Below are positions 41,280-50,829 of a stretch of DNA of 64,000 nt, piece by piece. This stretch comes from Flavobacterium magnum (GTDB taxonomy: Bacteria > Bacteroidota > Bacteroidia > Flavobacteriales > Flavobacteriaceae). Location of the stretch: NCBI RefSeq assembly GCF_003055625.1, contig NZ_CP028811.1, positions 2,294,001 through 2,358,000 of the forward strand, in the 5' to 3' direction. Numbering within the stretch: the first letter of the stretch is position 1; every line of letters starts with the position of its first letter. Under the pieces are notes generated by a model. The model saw only the letters and a program-made list of their open reading frames with translations. It was not told the origin of the DNA and ran no database searches. Position numbers and translations under genes: made by a program.

Positions 41280-41822
41280 ATGAGTAATACCTCCCAGGAA
41301 TATGATCAGGTGATTGCGACCTGCCGCACGCTATTTGTAAATAAAATGAAAGATTATGGCAGTGCCTGGCGTATCCTAAGACTGCCTTCGCTGACGGACC
41401 AGATTTTCATCAAGGCGCAACGCATACGGAGCCTGCAGGAAAATGAGGTGCGTAAGGTGGACGAAGGCGAAACAGGAGAGTTCATCGGCATCATCAACTA
41501 TTCTTTGATGGCGCTGATCCAGCTTGAGTACGGTGTAGCCGACCAACCCGATTTTGACGAGGCAAAAGCCACACGCCTTTACGATGAGAAAATCCGCGTC
41601 ACCAAAGCCCTCATGGAAGCCAAGAACCATGATTATGGCGAGGCCTGGCGCGAGATGCGGGTCAGTTCGCTGACTGATCTCATCTTGCAGAAACTGCTGC
41701 GTGTCAAGCAAATAGAGGACAATAAGGGCAGGACGCTCGTGTCAGAAGGCATTGATGCGAATTACCAGGATATGATCAATTATGCCGTTTTTGCCTTGAT
41801 CCTGATGGATTTTCACAAATAA
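41280..41822 (+). CDS. DUF1599 protein with two repeats
   Basis: A 180-residue protein consisting of two copies of the DUF1599 unit. Residues about 6-78 contain KMKDYGSAWRILRLPSLTDQ and FIGIINYSLMALIQLE. Residues about 103-178 contain KNHDYGEAWREMRVSSLTDL and YQDMINYAVFALILMD. The repeats share the DYGxAWR and NYxxxALI cores, so the gene arose by internal duplication. Helical, soluble; molecular function unknown. First gene of a run that continues through the MauE-like protein and permease towards tpiA, an order I associate with other Bacteroidota. Confidence 0.88.
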   Translation: MSNTSQEYDQVIATCRTLFVNKMKDYGSAWRILRLPSLTDQIFIKAQRIRSLQENEVRKVDEGETGEFIGIINYSLMALIQLEYGVADQPDFDEAKATRLYDEKIRVTKALMEAKNHDYGEAWREMRVSSLTDLILQKLLRVKQIEDNKGRTLVSEGIDANYQDMINYAVFALILMDFHK

Positions 41823-41856
41823 CAACTCATTAACAGCCGCTGAAAACTGGATGCCC

Positions 41857-41864
41857 TATTTTTG
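41857..41864 (+). promoter_or_regulatory. -7 element of the MauE-like gene
   Basis: TATTTTTG matches TAnnTTTG, 18 bases before the ATG at 41882. Confidence 0.45.
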
Positions 41865-41881
41865 GCAAAACTTAAAAAATC

Positions 41882-42991
41882 ATGACTGCCAGTACTAAAA
41901 ATTACACTGCCTGGACGCTGCGGATCATCGTTTCGCTGCTTTTTATCGTTTCCGCGGTAGCCAAACTGTCCAAAAGCGAATTGTTTGACTCGCCGTATTT
42001 TGCCATCTCGACATTCGAGGTGAAGCAGCTTTACCCGATGGGTTTTTCGGAAAGTTTCGCCCCCTATTTCTCAAGGATATTGATCGGGATCGAGTTGGCT
42101 TTGGGATTCCTGTTGCTTCAGAAAAACTTCCTGAGGCGGTTCATAATCCCGGTGACGACGCTGTTGCTGTTGGTGTTTGTGGGGCATCTGACCTACGTGA
42201 CATTCATCAGTGGCGGGAATACAGGCAACTGCGGCTGCTTCGGGGAGCTGCTTCCGATGACACCCATTGAGGCCATTATAAAGAACGTGGTCGCCATCGC
42301 ATTGCTGGCCTGGTTGTACCTGCTCCTGCCGAAAATTGAGCCCAAAGGCAATTTCTGGATTTTGACTACCGTATTGTTTGCCACGATACTCGGTATATTC
42401 ATGCTCGCACCCATCCAACCGAAAGCCGTTGAGATGCCTGCCCCGGTAATAGGTAGCGAGCTTCCGGCGGACACTACCGCTTTACCCGAACCGGCCGGAA
42501 AAATTGAATTGCCCGAAGCCGTCGGTAAAGCTGCCGATACAGTAAAAAAGGCCGAAGCGCCGAAAATCCAGGACGCGCCTTCGCCGCACCAATCGGGGTA
42601 CAAATCGTACTTCGCCGATATTGACAAAGGCAGGAAACTCCTGTGCTTCCTCGTCCCGGGCTGCGACCATTGCCGTGATGCCGCGAAGGAGATTACCGAA
42701 TTGCGTAAAAAGGACAAAAACTTCCCTGAAGTGCGCATCATCTTTATGGATGAGGAAGCCGACCTGATCCCCGAGTTCTTCAAATACGCCGGCGCAGAGT
42801 ATCCGTACAAGATTATCGGCGTGATCCCATTCTGGAATGTGCTGGGCAGCGGGAAGGACACGCCAGGCGTGAAATACCTCTGGAATGGTAATGAATACAA
42901 ATACTACTGGGGCATTACCGACAATAAATTCAATCCGGCAGACTTGGAGAAGCTCCTCAGTAAGCCTTTTTCAGCACTTCCAAAAAAATAG
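41882..42991 (+). CDS. MauE/DoxX-like membrane protein fused to a thioredoxin-like domain
   Basis: A 369-residue protein. The N-terminal half has four main membrane helices (about 12-28, 62-80, 85-105, 135-152) plus a fifth near 160-178, with a GNCGCFGELLPM loop between them, the pattern of MauE/DoxX-type redox membrane proteins. A Pro/Ala-rich linker (about 185-245) leads to a thioredoxin-like domain with the pair CDHC (KLLCFLVPGCDHCRDAAKEI). It probably handles disulphide or electron transfer at the membrane (inference). 11 bases downstream begins the DppB-type permease. Confidence 0.85.
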   Translation: MTASTKNYTAWTLRIIVSLLFIVSAVAKLSKSELFDSPYFAISTFEVKQLYPMGFSESFAPYFSRILIGIELALGFLLLQKNFLRRFIIPVTTLLLLVFVGHLTYVTFISGGNTGNCGCFGELLPMTPIEAIIKNVVAIALLAWLYLLLPKIEPKGNFWILTTVLFATILGIFMLAPIQPKAVEMPAPVIGSELPADTTALPEPAGKIELPEAVGKAADTVKKAEAPKIQDAPSPHQSGYKSYFADIDKGRKLLCFLVPGCDHCRDAAKEITELRKKDKNFPEVRIIFMDEEADLIPEFFKYAGAEYPYKIIGVIPFWNVLGSGKDTPGVKYLWNGNEYKYYWGITDNKFNPADLEKLLSKPFSALPKK

Positions 42992-43002
42992 CAACTCCGC
43001 GG

Positions 43003-44079
43003 ATGATCCGATATTTCCTAAGTAAAGCCGGTTATGCCCTGGTGACGCTCTTCGGCGTGGTTACGGTCATTTTCTTTCTCTTTACGATCCTTCCCGGAGA
43101 TCCGGCGCGCATGATGCTCGACCAGAACGAAAATTCGGAACAACTGGCCGTCATTCGTAAGAAATATGGTTTCGATAAACCGGTGACCACACAATACCTG
43201 TATTACCTCAACGACCTTTCGCCCCTGTCATTGCACAGCAAATCGCCGGAAGACTACACGTTTTTAAGCGATGGGAAATACAACGCCATGACGCTATTTC
43301 GGGTCGGGAATAATGAACTGGTTTTGAAGAAGCCTTACCTGCGCGAAAGTTTCCAGAAAAGTGGCAAGAAGGTATCGGAAATTATCGCCAATACCCTGCC
43401 GAACACCTTTATCCTGGCCGTGGCCGCCATCGTTATCGCGGTCGTTTTCGGGATCCTGCTGGGGATTGTGTCCGCACTTTACAAAGACACGCTGACAGAC
43501 AGGCTCATTGCCTTATTCAGCACCCTGGGCATGAGTATCCCGTCGTTTTTCAGCGCGATACTCTTTGCATGGATTTTCGGTTTTTTGCTGCACAACGTGA
43601 CCGGGCTCAACATGACCGGCAGCCTGTATGAAGTTTATGATTTTGGCGAAGGCTCATATATCCAATGGAAAAATATCATCCTGCCTGCGGTAGTGCTTGG
43701 GATCAGGCCGCTGGGTGTAGTGATCCAGCTGATGCGCAACGCCCTGTTGGAAACCCTGACACAGGATTACATCCGTACAGCAAGGGCCAAGGGTTTGAGC
43801 GAGTGGAAGATCATTCGCAAACACGCGCTTAAAAACTCAATGAATCCGGTCGTCACGGCGATTTCCGGCTGGTTTGCCTCGATGCTCGCCGGCGCGGTTT
43901 TCGTGGAGTTTATCTTCGGGTGGAATGGGCTGGGCAAGGAAATAGTCGAAGCGCTGAGCAACCTTGACCTGCCTGTAATCATGGGTTCGGTGATTGTGAT
44001 TGCGGCAACATTTGTCGTAATCAACATTCTCGTGGATCTGATTTATGCGTGGCTTGACCCGAAAATCAGGTTGCAGTAA
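43003..44079 (+). CDS. DppB/OppB-type ABC transporter permease
   Basis: A 358-residue inner-membrane permease of the dipeptide/nickel family. It begins with the typical RYFLSKAGYALVTLFGVVTVIFFLF helix and PGDPARMML, has five further helices, and shows the EAA loop that contacts the ATPase (RTARAKGLSEWKIIRKHALKNSM). Between the first helix and the rest is an enlarged periplasmic segment (about 60-125). No partner permease, ATPase or binding protein is adjacent, so its partners must be encoded elsewhere. ATG 43003 lies 11 bases after the preceding stop. Confidence 0.9.
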   Translation: MIRYFLSKAGYALVTLFGVVTVIFFLFTILPGDPARMMLDQNENSEQLAVIRKKYGFDKPVTTQYLYYLNDLSPLSLHSKSPEDYTFLSDGKYNAMTLFRVGNNELVLKKPYLRESFQKSGKKVSEIIANTLPNTFILAVAAIVIAVVFGILLGIVSALYKDTLTDRLIALFSTLGMSIPSFFSAILFAWIFGFLLHNVTGLNMTGSLYEVYDFGEGSYIQWKNIILPAVVLGIRPLGVVIQLMRNALLETLTQDYIRTARAKGLSEWKIIRKHALKNSMNPVVTAISGWFASMLAGAVFVEFIFGWNGLGKEIVEALSNLDLPVIMGSVIVIAATFVVINILVDLIYAWLDPKIRLQ

Positions 44080-44102
44080 TTGGCATAAAATGTGTATTTT
44101 TG
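44071..44102 (+). promoter_or_regulatory. Promoter of the thioredoxin-tpiA unit
   Basis: TTG (44071-44073), 21-base spacer, TATTTTTG (44095-44102). It lies just at and after the permease stop and gives a leader of about 70 bases before ATG 44177. Confidence 0.55.
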
Positions 44103-44176
44103 TGACACTTCAAATCAGCCCGCAAGGTGGATCGGTACAGCGCCGTTTCTGCCGGAAGGCTTAAAAAAAAACTACA

Positions 44177-44674
44177 ATGAAAAATATATTCCTGATGATG
44201 CTTATCGCCATCCCGCTGGTCTCCTGTGAGGCACAAAAAACCTTTTCGAAAGAGGCGCTGTCCGAAAAACTGAAAACGTTCGACGGAAACGACTCGAGCC
44301 TTGGGAGCATCCTCGAAAAACACAACGGCAAGGTGACCGTAATCGAAGTGTGGGCTTCCTGGTGCGGCGACTGTGTCAAAGCCATGCCTAAACTTAAGAA
44401 ACTCCAGGCAAACCATCCCAATGTGGATTATGTATTTATATCGATGGATAAGGCCGAAGACAAATGGAAAGCGGGTATCGCCAAGCACGAACTCCAGGGC
44501 GACCACTATTGGGCCAATGATGAAAAAATGATGAAGGGCGCATTCGGGAAAGCCATCGACCTCGATTGGATACCCAGGTACATTATTGTGGACGCTAAGG
44601 GCAAAGTAGTAACCTACCGGGCCATAGAAACCGATTTTGACGCAATGGAACAAACACTAAAAACACTACAATAA
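44177..44674 (+). CDS. Thioredoxin-family lipoprotein (TlpA/ResA-like)
   Basis: A 165-residue thioredoxin-fold protein. The N-terminus is a lipoprotein signal (MKNIFLMMLIAIPLVSC, lipobox LVSC, C17), and the redox site is WCGDC (C63, C66) in IEVWASWCGDCVKAMPKL. The cis-proline region is DLDWIPRYIIVD. It should act as a membrane-tethered periplasmic thiol reductase. The stop overlaps the tpiA start (TAATG), so synthesis is coupled to a glycolytic enzyme by operon history rather than by function. Confidence 0.9.
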   Translation: MKNIFLMMLIAIPLVSCEAQKTFSKEALSEKLKTFDGNDSSLGSILEKHNGKVTVIEVWASWCGDCVKAMPKLKKLQANHPNVDYVFISMDKAEDKWKAGIAKHELQGDHYWANDEKMMKGAFGKAIDLDWIPRYIIVDAKGKVVTYRAIETDFDAMEQTLKTLQ

Positions 44675-45423
44675 TGAGGACCAAGATTGTTGCCGGAAAC
44701 TGGAAGATGCACAAAAATGCTGAGGAAACTGAAGATTTACTTAACGATTTGATTGATAAGCTTCCCGACGATAAGGAGGTACGGATTATTGTGGCTCCGG
44801 CATTTGTCAACCTGGCTTCGGCGGTGGACCACCTCGAATTTACCAATATCGGTGTGGCCGCTCAAAACATGCACCAGTCGGAATCCGGTGCCTATACAGG
44901 AGAGGTTTCGGCGGACATGCTCAAAAGTATTGGCGTTGGGATTGTCATCCTTGGGCATTCGGAGCGCAGGGCGTATTTCCATGAAACCGATGCGTTATTG
45001 GCGTCAAAAGTCGTTACGGCGCTGAAACACAATTTGGAGGTGATTTTCTGCTTTGGCGAAGAATTGAAGGACAGGCAGTCCGGAAACCATTTCAATATCG
45101 TAGAGAACCAATTGAAAGACGGCCTGTTCCATCTCGAAGCAAAAGATTTGGAAAACATCATTCTCGCGTATGAGCCGGTTTGGGCAATTGGTACGGGAGA
45201 AACGGCCACTCCGGAGCAGGCGCAGGAAATGCACCATTTTATCCGTGAGACGATTAATAAAAAATACGGCAATATCGCACAGGACGTTTCCATCCTGTAC
45301 GGCGGCAGCGTAAAACCTGAAAATGCCAGGGAAATCTTTTCAAAACCGGATGTTGACGGCGGCCTGATCGGTGGCGCAGCACTCAAGGCTGCCGATTTTG
45401 CAGCGATAGTGAACGGGATATAA
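44674..45423 (+). CDS. tpiA: Triose-phosphate isomerase
   Basis: A 249-residue glycolytic enzyme converting dihydroxyacetone phosphate and glyceraldehyde 3-phosphate. Catalytic residues are visible: K in AGNWKMHKN (about 13), H in ILGHSERR (about 97), and E in AYEPVWAIGTG (about 168), followed by the phosphate loop YGGSVKPEN and GGLIGGAAL. Cytoplasmic, full length. Translation is coupled to the thioredoxin gene. Confidence 0.97.
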   Translation: MRTKIVAGNWKMHKNAEETEDLLNDLIDKLPDDKEVRIIVAPAFVNLASAVDHLEFTNIGVAAQNMHQSESGAYTGEVSADMLKSIGVGIVILGHSERRAYFHETDALLASKVVTALKHNLEVIFCFGEELKDRQSGNHFNIVENQLKDGLFHLEAKDLENIILAYEPVWAIGTGETATPEQAQEMHHFIRETINKKYGNIAQDVSILYGGSVKPENAREIFSKPDVDGGLIGGAALKAADFAAIVNGI

Positions 45424-45443
45424 TCCGACAGGAACACCAGATA

Positions 45444-45475
45444 AAAGCAGCTCCAGAGGCTGCTTTCCTGTTTTT
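45444..45475. terminator. Shared terminator between tpiA and the acyltransferase
   Basis: AAAGCAGC (45444-45451) pairs with GCTGCTTT (45459-45466) around a 7-base loop, flanked by A-rich and T-rich runs on the two sides. It can serve both convergent genes. Confidence 0.6.
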
Positions 45476-46601
45476 AGTCGGACGGCCCGGCATGGGCGGG
45501 ATGACGGAATTTCCGCTTGTAGTTGAGGAACCTGCGTTCAAAGCCATAATAGGAAACGGCAGCCATGATGACGGTGAGCGCGATCGCAGTCGGATAAAGC
45601 ATCCAATGTATCGAAAGCCCTGCACGGCTGCAAATGCCTACGGCGAGCATGATGCCTATCGGATGATACATGTACAGCCCATAGGAAATGCGGCCCAGGT
45701 AACGGAGCGGCCTCGCCTCGAGCACCTTTTCGGCGCTGCTGTTTGTTGCCAGGTTCAGGATGATAATGCCAAACAACACGGCGTAGATTTCATTGTGCAG
45801 GTACCTGAACTGGCATCCCATGGACAATAACAGCATAGCGAGGGCGGCCGTACCGAGAAACAGCCTGCTGTCGCACAGCAGTTTCAACAAACGGCTTCGC
45901 TGAAAATATAGCAGTGCGAAAATGCCGCCGATCGCCATGCAGTCAATATTAAAACTATTCCAGAAACGCAGCAGTGTATCATGAGATGGCAGGCTTTCGG
46001 CATAATGCGACCGCAGCCACACGGCTACCGCGAGGTATGCCGCCACAATGACTACCATAAGAAGCCGCCGGTACTTTTTTATGTTTTTCAGCAATACGGG
46101 CCACAGCAGGTAAAATTGCTCTTCAGTGCCAATCGACCATAGGTGCGAGGCGTAGGGGACGGGCGTGAAAGCCGCGCAGGCAAGGTTTGGCAACAAGAAT
46201 AGGTACATCAGTATTTTTGAGCTGAGATCGGAATAAATCACTGTTTTGTTATAGCCGGGGAGCGTAAAGATGCTGATGTGCGGCAATACCGCAAAAGCCA
46301 GGATAAGTATGAGGAAGTACAGCGGCCAGATGCGCAGGATTCTGCGCAGGTAAAAATTCCTGATATTGATTTGCGAGGCGGACTTTTCTTCTGCAAGCAG
46401 CAGGTAGGTGATCAAGAATCCGCTGAGCACAAAAAACAAAACCACGCCAAGCGGACCCGCCACTGAAACCGCCGGGACTGACGCGGCGTTCTCAAAACCA
46501 AGCATCGCCTTGTATCCTTCGATATGAAAGACAATCACCATCATGGCAGCAATGAAGCGCAGTCCGTTAAGGTTCGGAAAATATTTGCGATGTGATATCA
46601 T
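45474..46601 (-). CDS. Acyltransferase 3 family membrane protein (OafA/YrhL-like)
   Basis: A 375-residue integral membrane acyltransferase with about ten helices. Family marks are PNLNGLRFIAAMMVIVFHIE with the conserved Arg and His in the first helix, FFVLSGFLITYLL, NFYLRRILRIWPLYF and LWSIGTEEQFYLLWP. Such enzymes O-acetylate sugars of surface polysaccharides or peptidoglycan; the acceptor is unknown here. ATG 46601 (MISHRKYFPNLNG) preferred over 46637. Confidence 0.9.
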   Translation of the reverse strand: MISHRKYFPNLNGLRFIAAMMVIVFHIEGYKAMLGFENAASVPAVSVAGPLGVVLFFVLSGFLITYLLLAEEKSASQINIRNFYLRRILRIWPLYFLILILAFAVLPHISIFTLPGYNKTVIYSDLSSKILMYLFLLPNLACAAFTPVPYASHLWSIGTEEQFYLLWPVLLKNIKKYRRLLMVVIVAAYLAVAVWLRSHYAESLPSHDTLLRFWNSFNIDCMAIGGIFALLYFQRSRLLKLLCDSRLFLGTAALAMLLLSMGCQFRYLHNEIYAVLFGIIILNLATNSSAEKVLEARPLRYLGRISYGLYMYHPIGIMLAVGICSRAGLSIHWMLYPTAIALTVIMAAVSYYGFERRFLNYKRKFRHPAHAGPSD

Positions 46602-46683
46602 TTTTAATGCTAGTTGTGCAGTTGGATATGAAGACACTTAGCTCGGTTTTGTGCGATGGGCTATTTTTTGTTTTTTGTTCAGG

Positions 46684-47175
46684 CTATAACAGGCCGGGAA
46701 AACTGTGTCCTGTGATCTTATTATCGCACCTTCGCCGGTATTCCTGCAGCAGTTCCGACATGACCGTGTTTTCCCAGCGCGAATAATTGTTTATATAAAA
46801 GTACTTACCATCAGCAAAGATTTCTATGTAAAGATGCGACTTGCTTCTTGATTTTATTTCGATAAACGTATGATTTACGGCCAACGTATCTTCAAATTTG
46901 CGGTTAAGGTCGTACCCGGATACCTGAAGTTTATCCTCAGAAAAAGTGACTTCAGTGACCACGGTCCGGATATCGCGAACGTGATAATACATCCCGAAAA
47001 AGAAGCAGGCAACAAGAAATAGATTGAGATAGTTTTGATACCCTGCAAATATCATGTTGCTGTCGTCATAATTTATTTTAAGGAAGACAATGATCAGAAT
47101 GGGCAAAATGGATGCCACTTTTTTTATCAATCGGATCTGGAAGGAAACGTATTCGCCTTTAAAAATCACTGCCAT
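46684..47175 (-). CDS. Hypothetical membrane protein, PH-like tail
   Basis: A 163-residue protein with two N-terminal membrane helices (about 20-34 and 48-63) and a cytoplasmic beta-rich tail (VVTEVTFSEDKLQVSGYDLNRKF, TFIEIKSRSKSHLYIEIFAD) that looks like a small PH-like domain. No family recognised. AT-rich compared with neighbours and standing alone between the acyltransferase and icmF; possible late acquisition. Confidence 0.6.
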   Translation of the reverse strand: MAVIFKGEYVSFQIRLIKKVASILPILIIVFLKINYDDSNMIFAGYQNYLNLFLVACFFFGMYYHVRDIRTVVTEVTFSEDKLQVSGYDLNRKFEDTLAVNHTFIEIKSRSKSHLYIEIFADGKYFYINNYSRWENTVMSELLQEYRRRCDNKITGHSFPGLL

Positions 47176-47385
47176 GGCGTTGCTTGCTGATGTGAACCAA
47201 ATATATCAAAAAAGTACCGTAGGGAAGTGATCCATGCGGTAAATTATCTGTGCCACCTTCCAGCGGGAATCAAAATGAGATGAAGAAATATGTTCGTTTC
47301 AAGTTTATGATTCTGGCCTCATGCTTCTTTGCTACTCATTATAAATTCCGTAAATTGCGCGCTCAAAACACACTGCAAAATACAG

Positions 47386-50300
47386 ATGGAACAAGTAAAG
47401 CCCTATATTCCTGTTAATAAAGTAAGGATTGTAACCGCCGCGTCACTCTTCGACGGACATGATGCCGCAATAAACATCATGCGACGCATCATCCAGTCGA
47501 CCGGGGTTGAGGTAATCCACCTGGGGCACGACCGCAGTGTCGAGGAAGTGGTCAATACCGCCATTCAGGAAGATGCCAATGCGATTGCGATGACGTCCTA
47601 CCAGGGCGGGCACAACGAATACTTCAAATACATGTTCGACTTGCTGAAGGAAAAAGGCGCCGGACACATCAAGATATTTGGCGGCGGCGGCGGCGTGATA
47701 TTGCCTTCAGAAATCGCAGAACTGCACCAATATGGGATTGAGCGCATTTATTCGCCTGACGACGGGCGCTCGCTGGGACTGCAGGGGATGATTAATGACC
47801 TCGTGAAACGCAGTGACTTTCCGGTGGGGGACAGGCTCAACGGCGAAGTGAACCATCTTGAATCCAAGAATCCGACGGCCATCGCACGCGTGATTTCGGC
47901 AGCCGAGAACTTTCCAGAAGTGGCAAAGCCGGCGATGGACCTTATTTATAAAAAGAATAAAAAAAGCAAGACACCTGTGCTCGGGATTACGGGAACAGGT
48001 GGCGCGGGAAAATCGTCGCTCGTAGATGAACTTGTGCGCAGGTTCCTGATTGATTTCCCTGAGAAGACCATCGGACTCATCTCTGTCGATCCATCCAAAC
48101 GGAAAACGGGCGGCGCGCTGCTGGGTGACCGCATCCGAATGAACGCGATCAACAACCCACGTGTGTATATGCGTTCCCTGGCAACACGCCAGTCTAACCT
48201 CGCCTTATCCAAATATGTGGCCGAAGCCATCGAAGTGCTGAAGGCGGCAAAATACGACCTGATTATCCTGGAGACTTCGGGTATCGGGCAATCCGATACT
48301 GAAATCATGGATCATTCTGATGTTTCGCTTTACGTGATGACACCTGAATTTGGCGCCGCAACCCAGTTAGAGAAAATAGACATGCTGGACTTCGCAGATC
48401 TGGTCGCGATCAACAAGTTCGACAAGCGCGGTTCACTCGATGCCCTGCGCGACGTGAAGAAGCAGTACCAAAGAAACCACCAGCTTTGGGACGCTGATCC
48501 CGACACGCTGCCCGTGTTTGGTACCATCGCCTCGCAGTTCAATGATCCCGGGATGAACACGTTGTACAAATCGGTGATGGATAAGATCCATGAAAAAACC
48601 GAATCTGACCTGCAGTCTGATTTCCATATCACGCGTGAGATGAGCGAGAAGATTTTCGTCATCCCGCCGCACCGCACGCGCTATTTGTCTGAGATTTCAG
48701 AAAACAACCGCAAATACGACGCCGATGCCTTGTCACAGCAGCAGGTGGCGCAAAAGCTGTTCGGTATTTTCAAGACGATTGAAAGTGTTTCGGGCAGGCA
48801 TCCTGTGATAACGAAGGCGGGCATCGACGATGACTCGATCCTATCGGCCATTGATGAAGGCCATGAAAACAGAATCTTCCTAAACCTGCTGCTCAACCAG
48901 TTCGACAAGGTAAAAATGGACCTTGACCCTTACAACTGGGAAATCATACTCAGTTGGGATACCAAGGTCAATCGCTACAAACACCCTGTCTACTCGTTCA
49001 AAGTACGCGACAAGGAAATCAAGATCGCTACGCATACCGAATCGCTGTCGCATACGCAGATTGCCAAAGTGGCGTTGCCAAGGTATGAAGCCTGGGGCGA
49101 CATCCTGCGCTGGTGTCTGCAGGAAAATGTACCGGGCGAATTCCCTTTCGCTTCGGGTTTGTATCCTTTCAAGAGGGAAGGAGAGGACCCTTCGCGGATG
49201 TTTGCCGGCGAGGGCGGTCCGGAGCGCACGAACAAACGGTTTCATTATGTGAGCCAGGGTATGCCGGCAAAGCGACTGTCAACCGCATTCGACAGCGTAA
49301 CGCTTTACGGCAACGACCCACACCTGCGCCCCGATATTTATGGAAAAATCGGCAATGCGGGCGTATCGATCTGTTGCCTTGACGACGCAAAGAAGCTGTA
49401 TTCGGGTTTTGACCTCGTGCACCCGCTGACTTCGGTGTCAATGACGATCAACGGACCTGCCCCGATGTTGCTCGGATTCTTCATGAACGCAGCGATAGAC
49501 CAGCAATGCGAGATCTACATCAGGCAGAACAACCTGGTTTCTGTCGTCGAGGAGAAGATTAATGAAATTTACAAACAGAAAGGTACCAAACGGCCATCCT
49601 ATCAGGGTGAACTGCCCAAAGGCAATAACGGGCTCGGGTTGCTGTTACTTGGAGTCACAGGCGACGAAGTGCTTCCGGCCGAGGTCTACAGGGAAATTAA
49701 GATTAAAACCCTGGCGCAGGTACGCGGTACGGTGCAGGCCGACATACTCAAGGAAGACCAGGCGCAGAATACCTGTATTTTCTCAACTGAATTTGCGCTC
49801 AGGCTGATGGGCGATGTGCAGGAGTATTTCATTCAAAACAATGTGCGCAATTTTTACTCGGTGTCCATCTCAGGTTACCATATCGCCGAAGCAGGTGCCA
49901 ATCCGATTACGCAGCTGGCATTCACCCTTGCGAACGGTTTCACTTACGTGGAGTATTATTTAAGCCGTGGCATGAGCATCAACGATTTCGGACCGAACCT
50001 GTCCTTTTTCTTTTCCAACGGCATTGATCCTGAATATGCCGTTATCGGACGCGTGGCCCGGAAAATTTGGGCGAAAGCCTTAAAATACAAGTACAAGGCT
50101 AACGAACGCGCCCAGATGCTCAAGTACCACATCCAGACTTCAGGCCGTTCGCTGCACGCCCAGGAAATCGATTTCAACGACATCCGCACGACCTTGCAGG
50201 CGCTGTATGCGATTTACGACAACTGTAACTCGTTGCATACCAATGCTTATGATGAGGCGATTACAACACCTACTGAAGAATCCGTACGTCGTGCGATGGC

Positions 50301-50823
50301 CATACAGCTGATCATCAACAAGGAATTGGGACTGGCTAAAAACGAAAACCCAATACAGGGATCGTTTATCATAGAAGAGCTTACAGACCTGGTAGAGGAA
50401 GCCGTGTTGCAGGAATTCGACCGCATTACAGAAAGAGGCGGTGTCCTCGGGGCCATGGAAACCATGTACCAACGTTCGAAGATACAGGAGGAGAGCCTCT
50501 ACTATGAAACGCTCAAGCACAACGGTGATTTTCCAATCATCGGGGTCAACACTTTCTTAAGTTCCAAAGGGTCACCGACGGTAATCCCGGCTGAAGTCAT
50601 CCGCGCGACTGAAGAGGAAAAGCAATACCAGATTACGATGCTCGAAGAATTGCACAAAACCCATGCAGGCAAGGAAGAAGAACAACTCGAAGCCATCCAG
50701 GAAGCGGCCATCAGCAACAAGAATATTTTTGAAAAACTGATGGAGGCGACGAAAGTCTGTTCGCTGGGGCAGATCACTTCCGCATTATTTGAGGTGGGGG
50801 GGCAATATCGTAGGAATATGTAA
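47386..50823 (+). CDS. icmF: Fused isobutyryl-CoA mutase (IcmF)
   Basis: A 1145-residue B12 enzyme combining all parts of an acyl-CoA mutase and its chaperone. The B12-binding domain comes first (about 14-150; [12 protein letters not shown] is the cobalt-ligand histidine loop). Next is a MeaB-like G domain with Walker [14 protein letters not shown] (about 203-215), then a linker, and finally the substrate barrel and C-terminus ([48 protein letters not shown]). Phe in YPFKR where methylmalonyl-CoA mutases have Tyr points to isobutyryl/butyryl-CoA rather than methylmalonyl-CoA. ATG 47386 chosen over 47329 by family fit. Confidence 0.92.
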   Translation: MEQVKPYIPVNKVRIVTAASLFDGHDAAINIMRRIIQSTGVEVIHLGHDRSVEEVVNTAIQEDANAIAMTSYQGGHNEYFKYMFDLLKEKGAGHIKIFGGGGGVILPSEIAELHQYGIERIYSPDDGRSLGLQGMINDLVKRSDFPVGDRLNGEVNHLESKNPTAIARVISAAENFPEVAKPAMDLIYKKNKKSKTPVLGITGTGGAGKSSLVDELVRRFLIDFPEKTIGLISVDPSKRKTGGALLGDRIRMNAINNPRVYMRSLATRQSNLALSKYVAEAIEVLKAAKYDLIILETSGIGQSDTEIMDHSDVSLYVMTPEFGAATQLEKIDMLDFADLVAINKFDKRGSLDALRDVKKQYQRNHQLWDADPDTLPVFGTIASQFNDPGMNTLYKSVMDKIHEKTESDLQSDFHITREMSEKIFVIPPHRTRYLSEISENNRKYDADALSQQQVAQKLFGIFKTIESVSGRHPVITKAGIDDDSILSAIDEGHENRIFLNLLLNQFDKVKMDLDPYNWEIILSWDTKVNRYKHPVYSFKVRDKEIKIATHTESLSHTQIAKVALPRYEAWGDILRWCLQENVPGEFPFASGLYPFKREGEDPSRMFAGEGGPERTNKRFHYVSQGMPAKRLSTAFDSVTLYGNDPHLRPDIYGKIGNAGVSICCLDDAKKLYSGFDLVHPLTSVSMTINGPAPMLLGFFMNAAIDQQCEIYIRQNNLVSVVEEKINEIYKQKGTKRPSYQGELPKGNNGLGLLLLGVTGDEVLPAEVYREIKIKTLAQVRGTVQADILKEDQAQNTCIFSTEFALRLMGDVQEYFIQNNVRNFYSVSISGYHIAEAGANPITQLAFTLANGFTYVEYYLSRGMSINDFGPNLSFFFSNGIDPEYAVIGRVARKIWAKALKYKYKANERAQMLKYHIQTSGRSLHAQEIDFNDIRTTLQALYAIYDNCNSLHTNAYDEAITTPTEESVRRAMAIQLIINKELGLAKNENPIQGSFIIEELTDLVEEAVLQEFDRITERGGVLGAMETMYQRSKIQEESLYYETLKHNGDFPIIGVNTFLSSKGSPTVIPAEVIRATEEEKQYQITMLEELHKTHAGKEEEQLEAIQEAAISNKNIFEKLMEATKVCSLGQITSALFEVGGQYRRNM

Positions 50824-50829
50824 AAGGGG

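Noticed and set aside
47386..50823. Reading the B12 mutase as methylmalonyl-CoA mutase plus MeaB
   Set aside because: Domains are fused in the IcmF order and the substrate-loop Phe argues against methylmalonyl-CoA.
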